In this document: one piece after another, positions 30,332 to 62,647 of the stretch
Layout of the letters: each line of letters begins with the position of its first letter
Position numbering within the stretch: position 1 is the stretch's first letter
NCBI RefSeq assembly: GCF_963576545.1
Contig: NC_083651.1
Coordinates: forward strand, 23,892,748 to 23,956,747
Length of the DNA stretch: 64,000 nucleotides
Direction: 5' to 3'
From: Limanda limanda
Taxonomy: Eukaryota > Chordata > Actinopteri > Pleuronectiformes > Pleuronectidae
Program-made: the position numbers and the translations under genes
Notes under the pieces: model-generated
Told to the model about the DNA's origin: nothing
The model's database searches: none
Seen by the model: the letters and a program-made list of their open reading frames with translations, nothing else

Positions 30332-31130
30332 AATCAATAAAACTTCGCTCTTTGACAAAGAAATATCATTCATTTAAATAAATAAATGGTGTTTACATCC
30401 TCTGTAATACCACTGATATCATTACTGTACAAACAGATAAATAATGACTCTGTTACATAGTCAGCCTCATTGTCACTTCAGTTACATATGTGTGTGTGTT
30501 GTATGTGTGTGTGGCTGCAATGCTTTCGTAACCACTGTAGCTGTTAGGGGTTTTTAAAAGCCCATGCAAAGCCTATAGTAACAGAGAAGTGGTTTCGGTA
30601 TTGCTATCATAATTGATTTTTATTAAATGAAGTGAAATGATTGGGTTTGATGTTGATGCCTTTTCTGGTGCAATAATGATAATCAGTTCATTCATCGATA
30701 CGATTACAATTTACACAAACGTCAGCAGAGCGGATGTGTGGTTTCGGGGATTTGGCACAAGGTCATTCAGCTGCAGAATCTGTTTCTGAACTATTTCAAC
30801 AAAACAATGACACAAATCCTATTCTGTACCACTCATCAATAATGATTTGAGGTTTAGGATTTGTGCAAACAAGAAATAAATAATCATGAGTAATTTTTAC
30901 ACAGATATAGAACAGTCTTAGTTAGCTGGAGTGTGAGCGTTGACACATGTCATGGGACAAGGGGGAAAAAACATTTTTTTTATGAATGAAATACAAATGC
31001 AACCGTTGTGATTATGGGCTTACAGACAGATTGTACTCCTTTTTTCAGTTGTTGTACTTTTCCAGTGATTTACAATGAGCACAGAAGATTCCAACAGCAC
31101 TGAGGAGATAGAGCAATGTTTCTGTAGCAT

Positions 31131-43183
<12,053 letters not shown>

Positions 43184-43189
43184 CTGTAG

Positions 43190-43251
43190 AAAGAGAGAGG
43201 GAGAGGGAGAGGGAGAGGGAGAGGGAGAGGGAGAGGGAGAGGGAGAGGGAG

Positions 43252-43324
<73 letters not shown>
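43190..43324. repeat. (GGGAGA)n and (GA)n compound microsatellite at a tmem163 acceptor
   Basis: About ten GGGAGA units (43,197-43,255) followed by about 35 GA units. On the minus strand this is an unbroken pyrimidine run ending six bases before the AG of the 44-nt exon. Confidence 0.95.
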
Positions 43325-48591
<5,267 letters not shown>

Positions 48592-49282
48592 CAGTCACTG
48601 CGGTTACATGTGTCCGATTGAAACCCGATTTCTGGCGTTGTCCGGTTTCAATCGAAGATCCATGTCATGTAACTCCACAAATCTAGATTTCTTGTGTCCG
48701 ACTGAAGTCGGATAACCACCCCCAGATAAGTAGATCGGATTTGGCTGTATATCGGACAACGCGCGCATGTAACTCTGGAAGCTAGACAACAACTGGAGAT
48801 GACGTCTTTGCGCATGCTTGAGATCCTGCCCCCCCCCCCCCCCCTCCCTGGTTGGACCCGGAAGTCGACAGTTAGATAAAATGACGCTGCCCGGTGCCGG
48901 CCGGCACAAACAAACAAACAAACCATTCTAATCAAATGCGTCGTTCGCATTCGCAGTACTCCTAGAGTAAACATGCACAACATCATGTAGAGGGACGTAG
49001 CTTCACCTTGCTCTCCGTTCGTCATCTTTCTCGCATGCTGAGTTGAAGGCTGTTGTTGTTTTTTGTTGTTAGTGGTGACGAGGTCAAGCGGAAATGGCTG
49101 TATCACCACTAGCTGTAATGAAAACAGCGCCACCTATCGTAGCGGGGTATGAAATGCTTTCGGACAAGAGTCGGATTTCTCAGTGCCATGTACCCTGAGA
49201 TAGAGCAGTTAACCCCCCATGGATAGAGAAACCGGGCTTCAGCCGAAATCGGGTTTATGCCATCATGTAAACGTAGTGAGTG
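48592..49282. mobile_element. hAT-like MITE (691 bp)
   Basis: The left end cagtcactgcggttacatg and right end (cactcactacgtttacatg when reversed) are inverted repeats with 16 of 19 matches. Both are followed inward by aaacccgattt, and the interior carries many copies of gtccga or tcggat in both orientations, typical of subterminal transposase sites. It has no coding capacity. Assignment to hAT rests on the CA-start and the tttacatg terminus; no clear 8-bp duplication was found. Confidence 0.68.
48829..48844. repeat. Poly(C) tract inside the MITE
   Basis: A run of about 16 C, followed by a T. Confidence 0.85.
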
Positions 49283-49305
49283 AGGGAGAGAGAGAGCAGC
49301 TGAAA

Positions 49306-49406
<101 letters not shown>

Positions 49407-52400
49407 GGAAGCCACTCTTCTCCTGCCAATCAGTGATTCTCTGAACTTCCAGTCTAATCCAGGTGACTCATCTGTGTTAGTGCTGTAAAAAAAAAAAAAT
49501 CTCCCCATAGACTCCTTTATTGAAGCTGAGGAAAACCACTTAACCATCCCAAGATGAGGGGAAGGGATTGGAAGTGTGAAGTACGGTTGTGTGGTTCACC
49601 AGCAGCTCATTTCATTATCACACTGTGCGGTGATGCTAGATGTGTTATATTATATGTGATGAGAAGGGACGAGCAACAAAGGCAGGTGATTGACAGGTGA
49701 GAGACAAGAGTAAGAGAGCTGGACGGAGAGCAGAGGAAGGGAGGAGGTTTTACAGAGAGTGATGGGGGGAGGGAGGACAACGAGGACGAATTATGCATCA
49801 TTAAAAGTGAATCTGGCAAATAAACAGGGTTTGTATGCAAATGCACATGTCTGGGCTGAAATAGAAATTGTGCAACAGGGTTGGAATGGAATTTTTTTTT
49901 CCCTGTTCCATTATTAAAGTTTGGTTTTAATGGGTTGAGGCAGAATCTCAATTTCAACCAAAACTTAAACTTTCACTCACAGACACTTTTAGTCAAAACA
50001 TGTGCAAGGTGACCTAGTGCAGCTATTTGAGTTTGTGACAGTAAAACTCAAATGAAACATACTGAATATTAAAAATTATGTAAAACCCCTGAGAGAATCG
50101 GCCGCAAATAGCAATAAATCAAGTTTTATATGTAAAGCCCATATTCACTAATGACAATAAGCCTCATACAGCTTGACAAGGTGCAGTATCATCTGCCCTT
50201 AACCCAGAGTCAGACAAACCAACGAAAAGGGGGAAAACGGTAGATGAGCAGATACAATCAAACGTATTCAGGACGGGCCACAGAATGTGGATTAAGACCC
50301 ATTTAGGCCAAATCTTTCAACGTGTAAATCAGGGGTTTTCTGCATAGAATAATTGCGAGGACAATTTTGTGCTGCGATGCTTCCCGATAAAATTCTGAAA
50401 AACGGGATCACTGTAAGCTGCTTTCACTTTAGAAAAACTGTTATGTGTTGACAATGTCAACAAGATCCACAATAATATATCACACAGACGGCACTTAAAC
50501 CTTCCCTTGTGTTTATCTTATTTGGGATCAGAGCAACTGCCTGAAGGAATCTGTGAGAGAAGTGATATGTGAGGTCAGGGAGCTGCATGAATGGGAGCCT
50601 GTGAAGACGATGATGCTTTTTAGGTTGTAAATTATCCATGTGCTGATGTAAGTTTAGCTAATACTCACCCAACTGTTTCTCTAACTATTATTGGCTGCAC
50701 AAGTGAGGAGCTTCAGAATCATTATCCCCTTCTTGAGGAAAGAAGAAACAGGATTTCCATGTAGCTCAGTAGAGCAAAGAGGTAATGCCATCAGATTTAC
50801 ACTCTGGTCAACAAAGACACATGTGGGTTCTATTTTTATATGAAACACTTGCTCCTGGCAGCTTTTTTATTTGTTATCTGCTAATATATCACATCTGTAG
50901 AAGTCCCTGAACCACATTGCACACACCATATCAGTTTCCTAATTCTGCCAGATGTTTTCAAGAAACCATGAAAAATGTTCACTGAAAAATCAAGGAAAAT
51001 GTTGAAATATCTCCATCTCCTGCCAACAAGTTCAACAACCTTTCCAACAATCAAACAAGCAAACCAACAAACATATAGGGGTGGAAACATAATCTCCTTA
51101 ACTGAGGTAGTAAAACCTGCAGCGATTTGATATATTAACATTTAACTGAAACCAGGATCTTTCACGAGCTTTAACCAAAGTGTTGCATCATTCAAACATG
51201 ACCACCTCCTCATACCTCCTCACATCAGGTTGAATATAATCCAGCATTATTATATTTCCATTTACTACACAAGAGAAGAAAAAATTCTTTAATGTCAATT
51301 ATAAGAGGACAGCCTTGAGTAAGTGTACTACCAGTTAGACACACAGTAAGAGTGTGTGTGTGTCTAAAATTGCTCATCGCTGTCCACTGAGGCAGGGCGT
51401 TAAAACAAAAGCTCTCAAGTTGCCTCCTCATTAATTAGTGGTTCTTAACAGGCAAACACACTGATTACAACACACGCACACAAAGCAACAATCAACTGCA
51501 CGCAAAATACCATAATAAAGATTGTTGAGCAAAAATGAAAATCTTACATAACAAGAAATGAAACCCTCATTGGAGCACACACACACACACACACACAAAC
51601 ACACAACCTTTGCCTCCTCAGCAGACACATCCAACATGGTTGCAGTCGCTTGCTTAGCAGTGCAATACTGTGTTTAATAATTCAGGACCTCCAGCTCGGC
51701 CCGGCCCGGCTCTGCCCTGCACCGCGCCTCGCTGAGTTCACCCTGCGGAAAAAACCTACTGAGATTCTTCCTCTCAACCCCCCCCCCCCCCTCCCTTGTT
51801 CTCTCCTGCCTCCTTCTTTTTCAGCTCCCCCCCTTTTTTTAAGTCTTCCTTTTTCCTGTGGGTGGTCCTCTTGTTCCCTGCATGGTCTGTAAAAGAGAAA
51901 TCCCTGCATTTCTCTCTGCCCATCATCCTCTGTCTTTCTCTCTTCTCCTCTTTGGTGCAGTCGTTTGTTTCATATCTTTCCATTTATCGCCCTCCTTCAT
52001 ATCACTTCAGGTTTACCGTTAATCCTCCATCCACACTCTCCTCCTCCCTCTCTCTACGCTCCCTATCTATTTCCATCCCTTTCATTTTGCTCAGTAATTT
52101 GTCTCCTCTGCCCCTAAACCCAACAACCCCTTTTTCCCTCGCTCATCTTTTTCTTTCCTACAGTACCTTATTCCCGACACTCCCTTTGCTTTGGCACCTC
52201 CCTCGCTCCATCAGCTCTCTCCCTTCATAGTAAGTATTGATTTGTATTCGGGCAAAACTGCAGGCGATGGAATGGGCACAGCGAGGGAGGTGCCATCTGC
52301 AGGCAGCCTGGCACTGGGGACTCATGGGGGGGGGATCGTGAGGAGATTGAGGATAGAGGAGCACACGGCTGATTGGACTCATGTTTCCTACACACCGGCA

Positions 52401-53470
52401 GGTTTTTAAGAGCTTCTTCCTGGAAGCGTTTGAACAGGTTAGGAAACTCAAAGTGGAGCAAACATTCTCATCCTGTGTCTTTTGTATCATGAAGGGATTC
52501 ACCGCTCGACTTAGACACACAAACTCACACAGGGCTCATTATTAATCGCAGCTCGGAACATGATGCTTAACAGTTGTGCAGAAATTAAAAACCCGGCAGA
52601 GTCGTAAACGGGTGATGTTAGTATCAGTGACATGTCCTCAAGCAACTAATTTTCTCTTAATGTCCTCACAGCTGGGTGAGTTACACTGGGATGTAATCAG
52701 CCAGAGGACATCTGGTGGCAACCAATCTGACAGTTATGAGGAAATCCATTAGTGGCAGATATAATATCCTCCACAAGGCCTCCACTGCTGTTGTGTTCAC
52801 TGTCATCACAGTGACAGTGTTATAGTGTTACTGTTGTTTAACTAGTTTTGATGGATGGATTGTGTGATGGAGTGATTTGTCTTGAAGTTGCAATATAAGT
52901 TTTCTCTTCTAGGAAACTTGGATCTTGTCTTGAGCTCGTGGTGACAATCACTGCATTTACCAATGACATGACAGCAGGGCTTGAAAACTGACTCTACTTT
53001 ACTCTACATGACTCAGCAAGTTAATTCAGTGCAGAGACAAAAAGCCACAAGCACCATAAAGCAAGAAGCACAATTATACACATCCAAATATAAAACTGTT
53101 ATATTCTTCCTGGGTCCTGCTTCATAGATGTACAATTCTCCACATTACAATAAAACAAACAACATCTAATTGAGTCCCTGTGGATATTACTTATTATGTA
53201 TAAATGCATTGTGCAGCTACTGCCACAGGAACAGTCAGTATTCTTGGATAACAAGTTGCTACACACAAAGTATTGATTGATACTGAAAATAAAACAAAGA
53301 TGAATCACACTAATAATTTCAGTTTCCTTTTTCCAGCAAATATCGCAATCCATTAATTTGGCAAAGTAGGTTTGTCTGAGCCTCTTCCAGAGTCAGGTTT
53401 GCATCTGTCACATGTCATTAGCTCCCCGACTCAATTGCAGTGAATCCTCCAAATAATCTCCAGCTATATT

Positions 53471-53615
53471 CTCACATGGGCTCATTCAGACAGTATCTGG
53501 AGTTTTAACTAAGGGCAGAAGAGTCTCTGGAGAACGTCCGGAGCCTCGGACATATGCTCATAAACTGCCCACAAGAGAATGTCAGGAGATTACCCAGAGT
53601 TCAATACACCTTGTC
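53471..53615. repeat. Dispersed repeat, copy B
   Basis: Second copy of the family at 16,761: cacatgggctca, gacatatgctcataaactgc and aatgtcaggagattaccc occur in the same order. It is longer than copy A in the middle. Confidence 0.6.
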
Positions 53616-54543
53616 CATATTAGATTATTAAAATTAAATTAGATTATGTAGAGCCGCACTGGAAAACCAGGAAATATAGTCACAGTCAAGGTAATAATGT
53701 AAAAAGGGAGCGAGAGCATTTGAGTTTCATTATTAGACATAATTATTTAACCGTTTTTCCATCTCTATCCTCATTTAATTGCCTTCATGAAAAGCATAGG
53801 AACCTATCAAATATTTTCTATTCAACATTTAAAGTTAATGAACTTGGATGTTTGTGTTACTTTGAGCATCGATACTCATCAGCCCTCACACTTCCCACAA
53901 CAAACTCATAGTTGAGAACTGTGAGTTCTTCCTCTGGGTCACGCAGCGCTCCCACTGGCAGACGTATAAACACCCCCCCACTGTTTACCGAACTAATTTA
54001 CTCTCTTTGATATGTTTCGAGTCTTCCAGCGGGATTCAGCGAGCGATAATTAACAGAAGTCCCACCAATTCACAAACAAGACAGCCGCTGCGGTTTCCTT
54101 TGACCAGCGAGGAGGGATTCACTGTTCACACTGTGGTGAGGCAGCTAACAACTGTATCACTGCTCTGACTTGATGGGCTGCTGGGGCACAACGTCAGAGA
54201 GACAACACCACTCAAAGTTCACAGGTTCCTCCTCCTTGACAGAACACGGACCATCTACATGTTGAATAAAACCTATCCCGGTTTCTGTCATTAAAGGTAG
54301 TTTCTATTGATTCAAATGTTTCTTTTTTCGTTAACTTTTGAATTGTTTTTTGATGCAATACAAACAGGGGGAAACGTCATGATTGACAGCTGAGACTGAC
54401 TCATGATTGGCCGAGGGTGTGAACGGGTGGCACTTTCATACAACAGCTCCGGTTCAGGGTCAGTGCTGCGCAGACTCTGGTTTCAAATAAAGTGAAAAGC
54501 ACAAGATACATCTTTACAGTTTGAGTACCGCACACGTGTGAGA

Positions 54544-54547
<4 letters not shown>

Positions 54548-54574
<27 letters not shown>
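54548..54574. repeat. (CA)n microsatellite, short
   Basis: About 13 CA units followed by CAAATA variants. Confidence 0.9.
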
Positions 54575-54577
<3 letters not shown>

Positions 54578-54679
54578 TACAAACACACAAACACACAAAT
54601 AATTGTTCTTATGGCAGAATGGAGTCGCACCTGAGTCCGACTGCTTCCTGCGTTAGGTTCTACCAAACACCTGAGCCAT

Positions 54680-54796
<117 letters not shown>

Positions 54797-55975
54797 TGCC
54801 ATGTAAATAATTTCAGTGTTGGTTTTCTACAGTGATAAGTGACTGGCAGACAGACGTGTAACAATGCAATAATGTTCTTTGCATTGTCCTGAACCACTAG
54901 AATTATTCATTTAACAGCTCAACAGATTTGCTCACTGAATCATTCAATAATTGACCAAAGTTCAGACCTTTTAGTCCTTCACTCACTGAACTGAAACACA
55001 GCCAACCACCATATATCTCTCATTAACCTCTCGCTTCCACAACAGGAAATTGCTGTCGCTTCGACGAACATGCCAAAGTCTTTGTTCATAATTATAGATA
55101 TTTTAAAAGTTTTTTTTAAAATAACCATCAGTTGGGCTAATGTTCACTGTGTAGTTCGCTCCTTCAATGAACCACTGAACACAAACCGTTCACTGGCAGT
55201 GAAAGAGTCTGAGTCTATTCACGTTGTTTTCTGCCTATTAATTGTGATATAGACATTCTTCTGACATGCAAATGTAGTGTCATTCAATTGTAGTGCTGTC
55301 ATTTCATATTTTATATTCATATACATTTTATTCTGACACTAATGACTCACTCACTTTTTCTTTTTTCTATATACTTCATGTGTTGTGTTGTATTGTGTTT
55401 CATTTGTTGTGTTGCCACGGCTGGCTCGATAAAGTACAGACCACAGTTTCAATGGCTTGAATCATTCGCTCCTGAATGAGCATTTCCCTGCACATTCACT
55501 CACAGGCTGAAGTGAGAGTTTAACTGAACTGAGAAATTAACGGGTCATTACAGGAAGCCATTCCGTTCAGTTCATTCCCCCAGAAGATGTGTTTAACACC
55601 AGGCATGAAACATGCGCACAAAACTACAGACAGTCTATGTACCTCAGTGGACTAAAGACGCTCTGTGGCTCATTGTCAGTGTTTCCAGTGTGTGGGTCTC
55701 TGTTTCTGTGACCTTGAGGAGGAGCTGATTCAAACATAACTCGGTGAGGATTCAGCACGCAGAGGAATTGAGAATGATAAAAGGGAAACTGAGAGAGAGA
55801 GAGAGAGAGAGATGTTGGCATATTATTGAAAATATGGGATTTATTTTAACCTGCACATCCCTATACGTATACACATGACTCTGTATGCATGTGTGTGAAG
55901 TGGAAGTGAGGCAGGTCCCTGACGACAAAGGTTGATAATAAGCTCTCTGGAGACTGTTCTGCATAATCACATTTA

Positions 55976-55976
<1 letters not shown>

Positions 55977-56025
<49 letters not shown>
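55977..56025. repeat. (CA)n microsatellite
   Basis: About 24 CA units. Confidence 0.94.
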
Positions 56026-56028
<3 letters not shown>

Positions 56029-56059
56029 CACACAACTTTGTACCTCTATCCAATAATCC

Positions 56060-56170
56060 ATAATTCATGATGCATTCCCTAGCCCCCCATACCCTAACAC
56101 TAACCACTAAACCTAAATACATAACCATCAAAAACATAAAAACCATAAGAGATTAAAGACATTTAGATAT
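56060..56170. repeat. Degenerate CCTAAC-rich fish repeat tail
   Basis: tgatgcattccctagccccc, then ataccctaacactaaccac and cctaaatacataacc, directly after a CA array. I recall this combination from many teleost genomes. It is not a telomeric array. Confidence 0.4.
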
Positions 56171-58460
56171 TGTTGAATTCAAATTGAATCTTTACTACAG
56201 AGCTATGCGAAGGTAAAATACTCTTTTAAATCTGTGCGGCAGTAATAAATGACGTGCCATCATAGAAGAAATACCTAAATGACTTAATGGGCACAGACCC
56301 AGGGGACACATAAAAACCTACAGATGAACACAACAGAAATACACCACTATTATACACTTACTACGACAGAGAGACACCTGCCCTGGGCCCATTGTCTGCG
56401 TGCCAGTCTCATAAATATTCATTCACCCCTGTGACTTTTGTTTACAGGGGACAATTTAATAGTGTTGGTTGTTTTGCTGGGTCTCCGTGTCCCCGCTGCT
56501 CGACTCATTACGACGCTGAGCAACACAAACAAACCAGAAAACCAAACAAGCCACATGCTTATTGGTGACATCACAGTCTCAGCCGCTCTTAAACAACAGT
56601 GTCTACCATTGTCTGCAGGCTCTTTAAATCTCTCCGCACTGGTTAGAAGGTTGAGGAAAACAAGTCAGTGGGTCACTCACAAGATTGTGGTAGTAATTTG
56701 GATGAAAGACTTTTCGGTTGATTTGATCAGCGTTGGAAATGTGCCGCAGAAGTTCAGGATCAATTCGAAGCATCCGTGGGACATCATGAGTCGCAGAGAA
56801 TCATCTGACTGGGGTGAATACTGGTGACTCACAACATCAAGTCCACAGCCCCCTGATCTGATCAGCTTATTAAAGGATTTCCTCAGTGTTAAATGTAGTA
56901 AACAATATTTGGAGAGTTTTTACAATTTTGTGGTCATATATTCTAGAAAAACCAGAGGATGAGGAGTTTCTGGATGTGAGAACCCCTTCTGTCCTGGTCT
57001 CTCGTTTCACCGTTCACCGTGGCAACAGCACAGAAGGAGCTGAAAAGCTTCAGAGTGGGAAAATAAACTGTGACGTATCGGACCAATCAGTGTTTAGTAG
57101 CTGAGGAGAGTGCTTGAAGCAGTTTGAAATATAGTTAAAAACATAAACAAAAAAAAACCTGAATAGGATTTCACATCATACTTTATTAGTATGTTATATT
57201 ACTTTGTGTCTTTTACATGTTTTCATGATGAGCTAACGGAAAATGCTGCTATGTTTTTAACTCACATATCCAAGTGCTGTTTTTTATCGCTGAAAAAAAC
57301 ACATGGATGTGTTAGAGAAGTGCTCAATGGTGCCATCCTGGATTGTGTCATAGATTGAATTTCATACTGTTAAACTCTTAACTTCAGATAGATTCTGTTT
57401 GTCTACTTATTTTTTAGTGAGATTCTCTGCATCCGTTTGTGATCCAAAAAGGGGAGGTGTGTACAATATATGAGAGGATTGTGGGGTATCTGTAACTGAT
57501 TTTTTAGAATACAGTCTGTAACAACCATATGTCCTGATCATTTATTTACAAGGGGTTAGCATTCAAATACAAATCATTATTTATGTTCCACTTTTACTGC
57601 AGGGATGTTGATCTTTCTCCTCCTGCCATACTAAACACAGGGTGATCTAGCTTTCAGTTATAATCTTTAAAATGCATTCACCAGGCCGGTTGAGGGTCAG
57701 TTGCCATTTTCGGGCCCAAATACTCCTGAGAATGCAACTGCAAAACCAAGCAATTACAATGTGTCCAACAAGGACCAGTGATTTGAATGTCTAACATGTC
57801 GTTGTGTGTCACTGCCAACCACACCAGAAGAGCAAGGACAATGACAAATCCACACCTATCAGCACCCACACGTACAGGCTGGGAAATAACACTCCCAGTG
57901 ACTCCAGTCTTTAAAATTGGAGTTGGCTCTGCTATGACATCCAGAAGGGAGCCGCTGTATTTACAGGATGTGCTTTCAGGGATGCAGCCGTGCAGGCAGT
58001 GTAGCTGGGGACAGGTGACAGCTTGAAATCCATCTGAGGAGCCTTTCACCGGTCTGTTTGGGTGAGCTGACAGGATGCAACATGGGGAACGTTCTGTATC
58101 AGTTAGTTAACAACCAGGTACCAATAGAAAAATGTGCCATTTACTGTAACACAGGCAATATCCTCCATGTTGTCAACATGTCAGAAACGTGCACAACTGG
58201 TTAAAGCAGTGGTGTGTAGTGGAGGAGAGATCTGCCACACAGAGAGCCACGTGGTTCTGGGTCATCAACATCTGCTCAGTGTTGTTTTATCTTGTTCTTC
58301 GTAACTATGTTTCTGTAACTGATCTACACATTAATTTATCATCTCATTCACTTGAAAACACTCTGAGTCACTGTTATGAAAGACCATTGAAGACTAATCT
58401 ATTTCTGTCTTATCAGCTAGGATCATGACACTCACTTTCTCACACACACTAACAACCACT

Positions 58461-58634
<174 letters not shown>

Positions 58635-61600
58635 CCTGGCCATGAACTTGCCCTGCTGCTTGCTCGGATTCAGACAGCACAATAGAAAACACATGTAACC
58701 TCTCAGGTGATCCAGGATAGTTATTTTCCCCAAAGCTGCACCAGGGTTTATCTAGAGCAGGTAAACGCTGCTGCTTGACACTAGAGGATTTTCAACTCTT
58801 GACTTATCTAAAAAAACGTAGAAGACCAAAGACATAATGACACATTCAACCGATTTTTTATCTTAAAATCGCACACAGTGGACGATTTGGCCAGAACATC
58901 AGACCACACACTTCTTCACTTTCTTAATGGCGGTTGGCAAAGTTATTGTTATGAGCATTAACGCAACCTTCTGAACTGGAGGGTGGAAACTCTCGTGATT
59001 GAACCTGACTTCAGAAGACAAACAAACATTGAGGAGGACATGCTCTGCTCAGGGAAAAAATAAACACATTTTAAAAAAAAGATTCAGAGATGGTGGAGTT
59101 GTCTTATACATTTTGCAGCACAAGCTGGAGGTGAGTTGGAAATGTAAAGTTGTTTTTTAGTCGTAGATGTACAAGTACAGAACATCCGGTTGGTGATGCT
59201 TTCCGGTCAGTTCCGTTTCATTGGCTATTTCTGTTGGAGCCGCTTATCGTAAATATCCAACATGTTTGCTCCGACTCAATCGGTAGCTTTAAGATTATTT
59301 TGTAAACCCTCACACTTCAGGATTATTTGGGCAGATAATCTGCACGGTCAGGAACGGCCCCTCGATCGCGGAAGGGGCAAATCAGGTCTGAAATTGGGCC
59401 AATTATCCTCTAGAGTGCAGCAGCCTTGAACTGTCACTCAAATCCCACTCGATCAACTTAGTCTAATTGCTGCTTGTACTGCTCTGCCACTGCCTTTCAT
59501 ACTGCTGCCTCTGTCTGACTGCGTCTCACTGGGCTGAGCTCAAAGGAGGGCTTGATTGTTTTTATAGCCACCATGAGCAGTGGGCGCTGGGTTTCTGTCT
59601 GCTCAGCACTCACAGGAGGATACTGTGATTCAGTGGTGGAGAAAAGAAATGATCCCAGAGGTGACAGAAGAAACTGGTGTAAACTGTGGATGAGTGGACC
59701 GGGGGGGCAGCACTCACCCTTTGTTTTCCTCCACGCCTGCAGGAGCTGCTTCAAATACCTTCACACTAACGAGAGTGACTGAATAAATGATCAATTTTAA
59801 ATGTATTCTACTGTTAAAGGAGAACTTGTGCTCGTATTCACGTTCATAGTTTTAGGGTCACGTAAGTTGTAAATGCTCTAATGTTAATAGAACTATTTCC
59901 TGATGCTGTCCATGGACCAACACTTTGTTTTAGCTCCTGTCTCCTTCATTCTTGCCCGGTTTCATTAGGGGGTGCTTGTGCCAGACTATAGCTGCTAGGC
60001 AGGCATAATGCAAATGTGGGGCATCATGATAATATCTTAATTTATATAGCAATATAAAGCAATATAACACATACAAAAAAAAACATTAAAATACAGTCAT
60101 AATGAATAAATGCACTAAACTTGTGAAATTCAAGCACGAGTCAGGGAATGCGGTACAATAAAAGTACACTTCAAGCTTTGATTTAAAAGAAGCTACTGTC
60201 TCATGAAATCGTGATGTACTGGGCACTGACAAAGGGTTTCAGAAGCTTTAGGAGACTTTGGGCTTTTTGCAGATAAAAAAACTATAGAACACACTAGAGG
60301 CAAGGGAAAGCTAATAAAGCGGAACATGTCTCCTTTAGGGAATGAGTATTCCCCCTGCAGGCTAAAGGTGAAGGTCAAACTGAGAGTTGGTCCGATTCAG
60401 TTGAAGCTCAGGCTGCAGGTGTTTCTTGCACAGAATCGATACTTTGGGTATTCCAAGATAATCTGAGTCTATGAATCATAATTAACCTTTGTCCAATTGA
60501 ATTTTTATACAGATAAACAGATTTTCCCAAAAGAAATAGGAAAACTGCCAAACTCATCTCTGTCAGCACAGTAACACTAATCCTTGTTCAGTTGCTCCTC
60601 CGTTCGTCTCAGTCTGATTCTTCACCATTTTGAACTCACTATCTGACGTCTCACTGACTGCTGTCACTCATTACCCCTCTTGTTCTCTACTTGACTCCAC
60701 TACCTGGCCTTTCTCTCACTCTCCCTCTGCTTTGCCTCCATCTCAGTCTGGGTTTATAAAACCCTGACAGGTGTAACCCTGTTTATAACCTCACAGAAAC
60801 GGAGAAGCTGCTACGCCGACATTGGTCTCACCAATTATAGCTTGTTGCTCTCCATGAAGATAAATGACAAATCTGGCCGTCTCCATCCCAATTTACGCGT
60901 TCCAACGGCTCAATGGTGCACGACTCAATAAAACATTCACGCACTAAGGAGGGAAAATTAGGCTTTCTCAGTCCCTTCTCTTTCAGGCCACCCTGTCCAG
61001 AATATAAAATGTTCCAAGGTAATAAATTGCAGTATGATGGAGCCCAGGCCTCTTGGTATTGATTGAGATTGTTTCCTTTATACAAACTTATGAACAGAAG
61101 CTTAAGTAATGTTAGAATGTTTCAGCCTCCAAAGCACAGAGAGGAGAGAATAGAAGTACTCAGAGGCGAAATGGGAAATGTTTGACAGTGTGTGGGTAAT
61201 TTATTTCTGATAGAAGACATCAAAAGGTTTATGTTTTATTTCAGTTTATACAGTCAGTGATAGAATGTGAGAATAAAACATCAACACTATTCTCAGGACA
61301 ACGTTCTGTGCCATAAAACTCACTGACACCTTCTGGATTTCGTGAGGGAGACCGTGTTCCTGTGACACAGTCTGGGGCGAGCGGCACGACTTTGGTAGTT
61401 TGCTGTGCTGTAGTTTGTGTAGAGTCACTTCCCCACACTGCTAAAGAGTGAACCCACGGAAACCCCAGCCTCTGCTACTTCAGTCTTTTTGACACGATCT
61501 CAAGACCTCAACACGGAAGAGGTTAAACACTAGAACCAAACTGTGGGACTAACACTAGAAGTAAGTCATTACATCCACAAGCACAAACATTCTCCTCTGA

Positions 61601-62647
61601 CGTTTATATCCGATCACACAGCAACACCTAACGTCTTTGGCTCTTCTGTGAGGAGTAAAAATAGTCAAGTGGTGCCGCCTGATAAAAGATGCTGTGAGGC
61701 TGCCTGCAGAGGCTGTGCTATAATTACGCTGCTGTCGGAGAGTTTTTGACAGTCGAGCAAACACACACATTAAATTCTCCATAACTTCTGATAAAAAAAA
61801 AACGCCTAATAATGAATTCCCGACAGATCAACAGCGAGGTAAATAATGTGTTGTCTGAGAGAAGTTTTCAGAAATCAGAACACAAACCAACCCACACTCA
61901 TCAGCGTCTGTCTAGAAGTTATTTGGTGCTGTCTTGTTGTTATTATTTGCCTTGGATCTTTACAATATCTATTTCAAAGTAAAATCCACAGCAAGACGAT
62001 CCACAGCAGAGGTCTAGAACTTGAAACAAAGTTTCAAACAAGCTTGTGCCTCATACTTTGTTTGGGAAAAGAAGCATCTCTTACCCTGCATGTGACCTGA
62101 ATCAGCCCTGGAGGCTTTTCAAAACATTGTTTCCCTGAGAAAGGAATCAATAGGGGAGCATTACTGCAGAGAGGTATAGGATGTCCGTCCTGGCTCCATA
62201 TTTAAACCTGCAGGAGGCGACTTTGCATGCAGGCCGTAACAACTCCTATGGTTATAAACAATAAACAATATCAAGAAATTAAATTATATTCACCGCACAA
62301 TGAGATTCCAAGCCCAATGTCCATGTGAACAGACTTAGCCGTCAATGCGATCTTGTCTTTTACTGATAGGTTATGATTTCCATCTTCCACTTTGCATAAA
62401 ACATTTTCAATCAAGATACAAGAAATGAATGCGCACCAGCTACATATGTATCATCAAAAGGGAAAATCGATGGCTGCATGGCTAAAAGCCTGAATCCCGG
62501 AGTAGACAAAAAGGACGCATAACAAAATGTGCAAGAATGTTTTGAAATTTGACTTTTTCCGTTTTGTTCCACTCAGTTTCCCTGACTTAGTTCCAGAAAA
62601 ACCTCAAGACACTCAAAGAATTATACAATTTCACAGAAGACAATAAA

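Noticed and set aside
51680..52230. Pyrimidine-rich and GC-rich segment with open frames on both strands, and a possible minus-strand exon at 51,680-51,740
   Set aside because: Low-complexity C/T composition explains the open frames. The putative exon does not match tmem163 or any family I know.
56060..56170. CCTAAC-like words suggesting an internal telomeric repeat
   Set aside because: Units are irregular and embedded in a dispersed-repeat context. No TTAGGG tandem array is present.
56438..56827. Plus-strand 129-codon open frame with a hydrophobic start
   Set aside because: No family resemblance, and no partner exons or promoter context. Its length is compatible with chance in 64 kb.
57678..58049. 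Minus-strand 123-codon open frame
   Set aside because: Not recognised and not flanked by convincing splice sites. Treated as chance.
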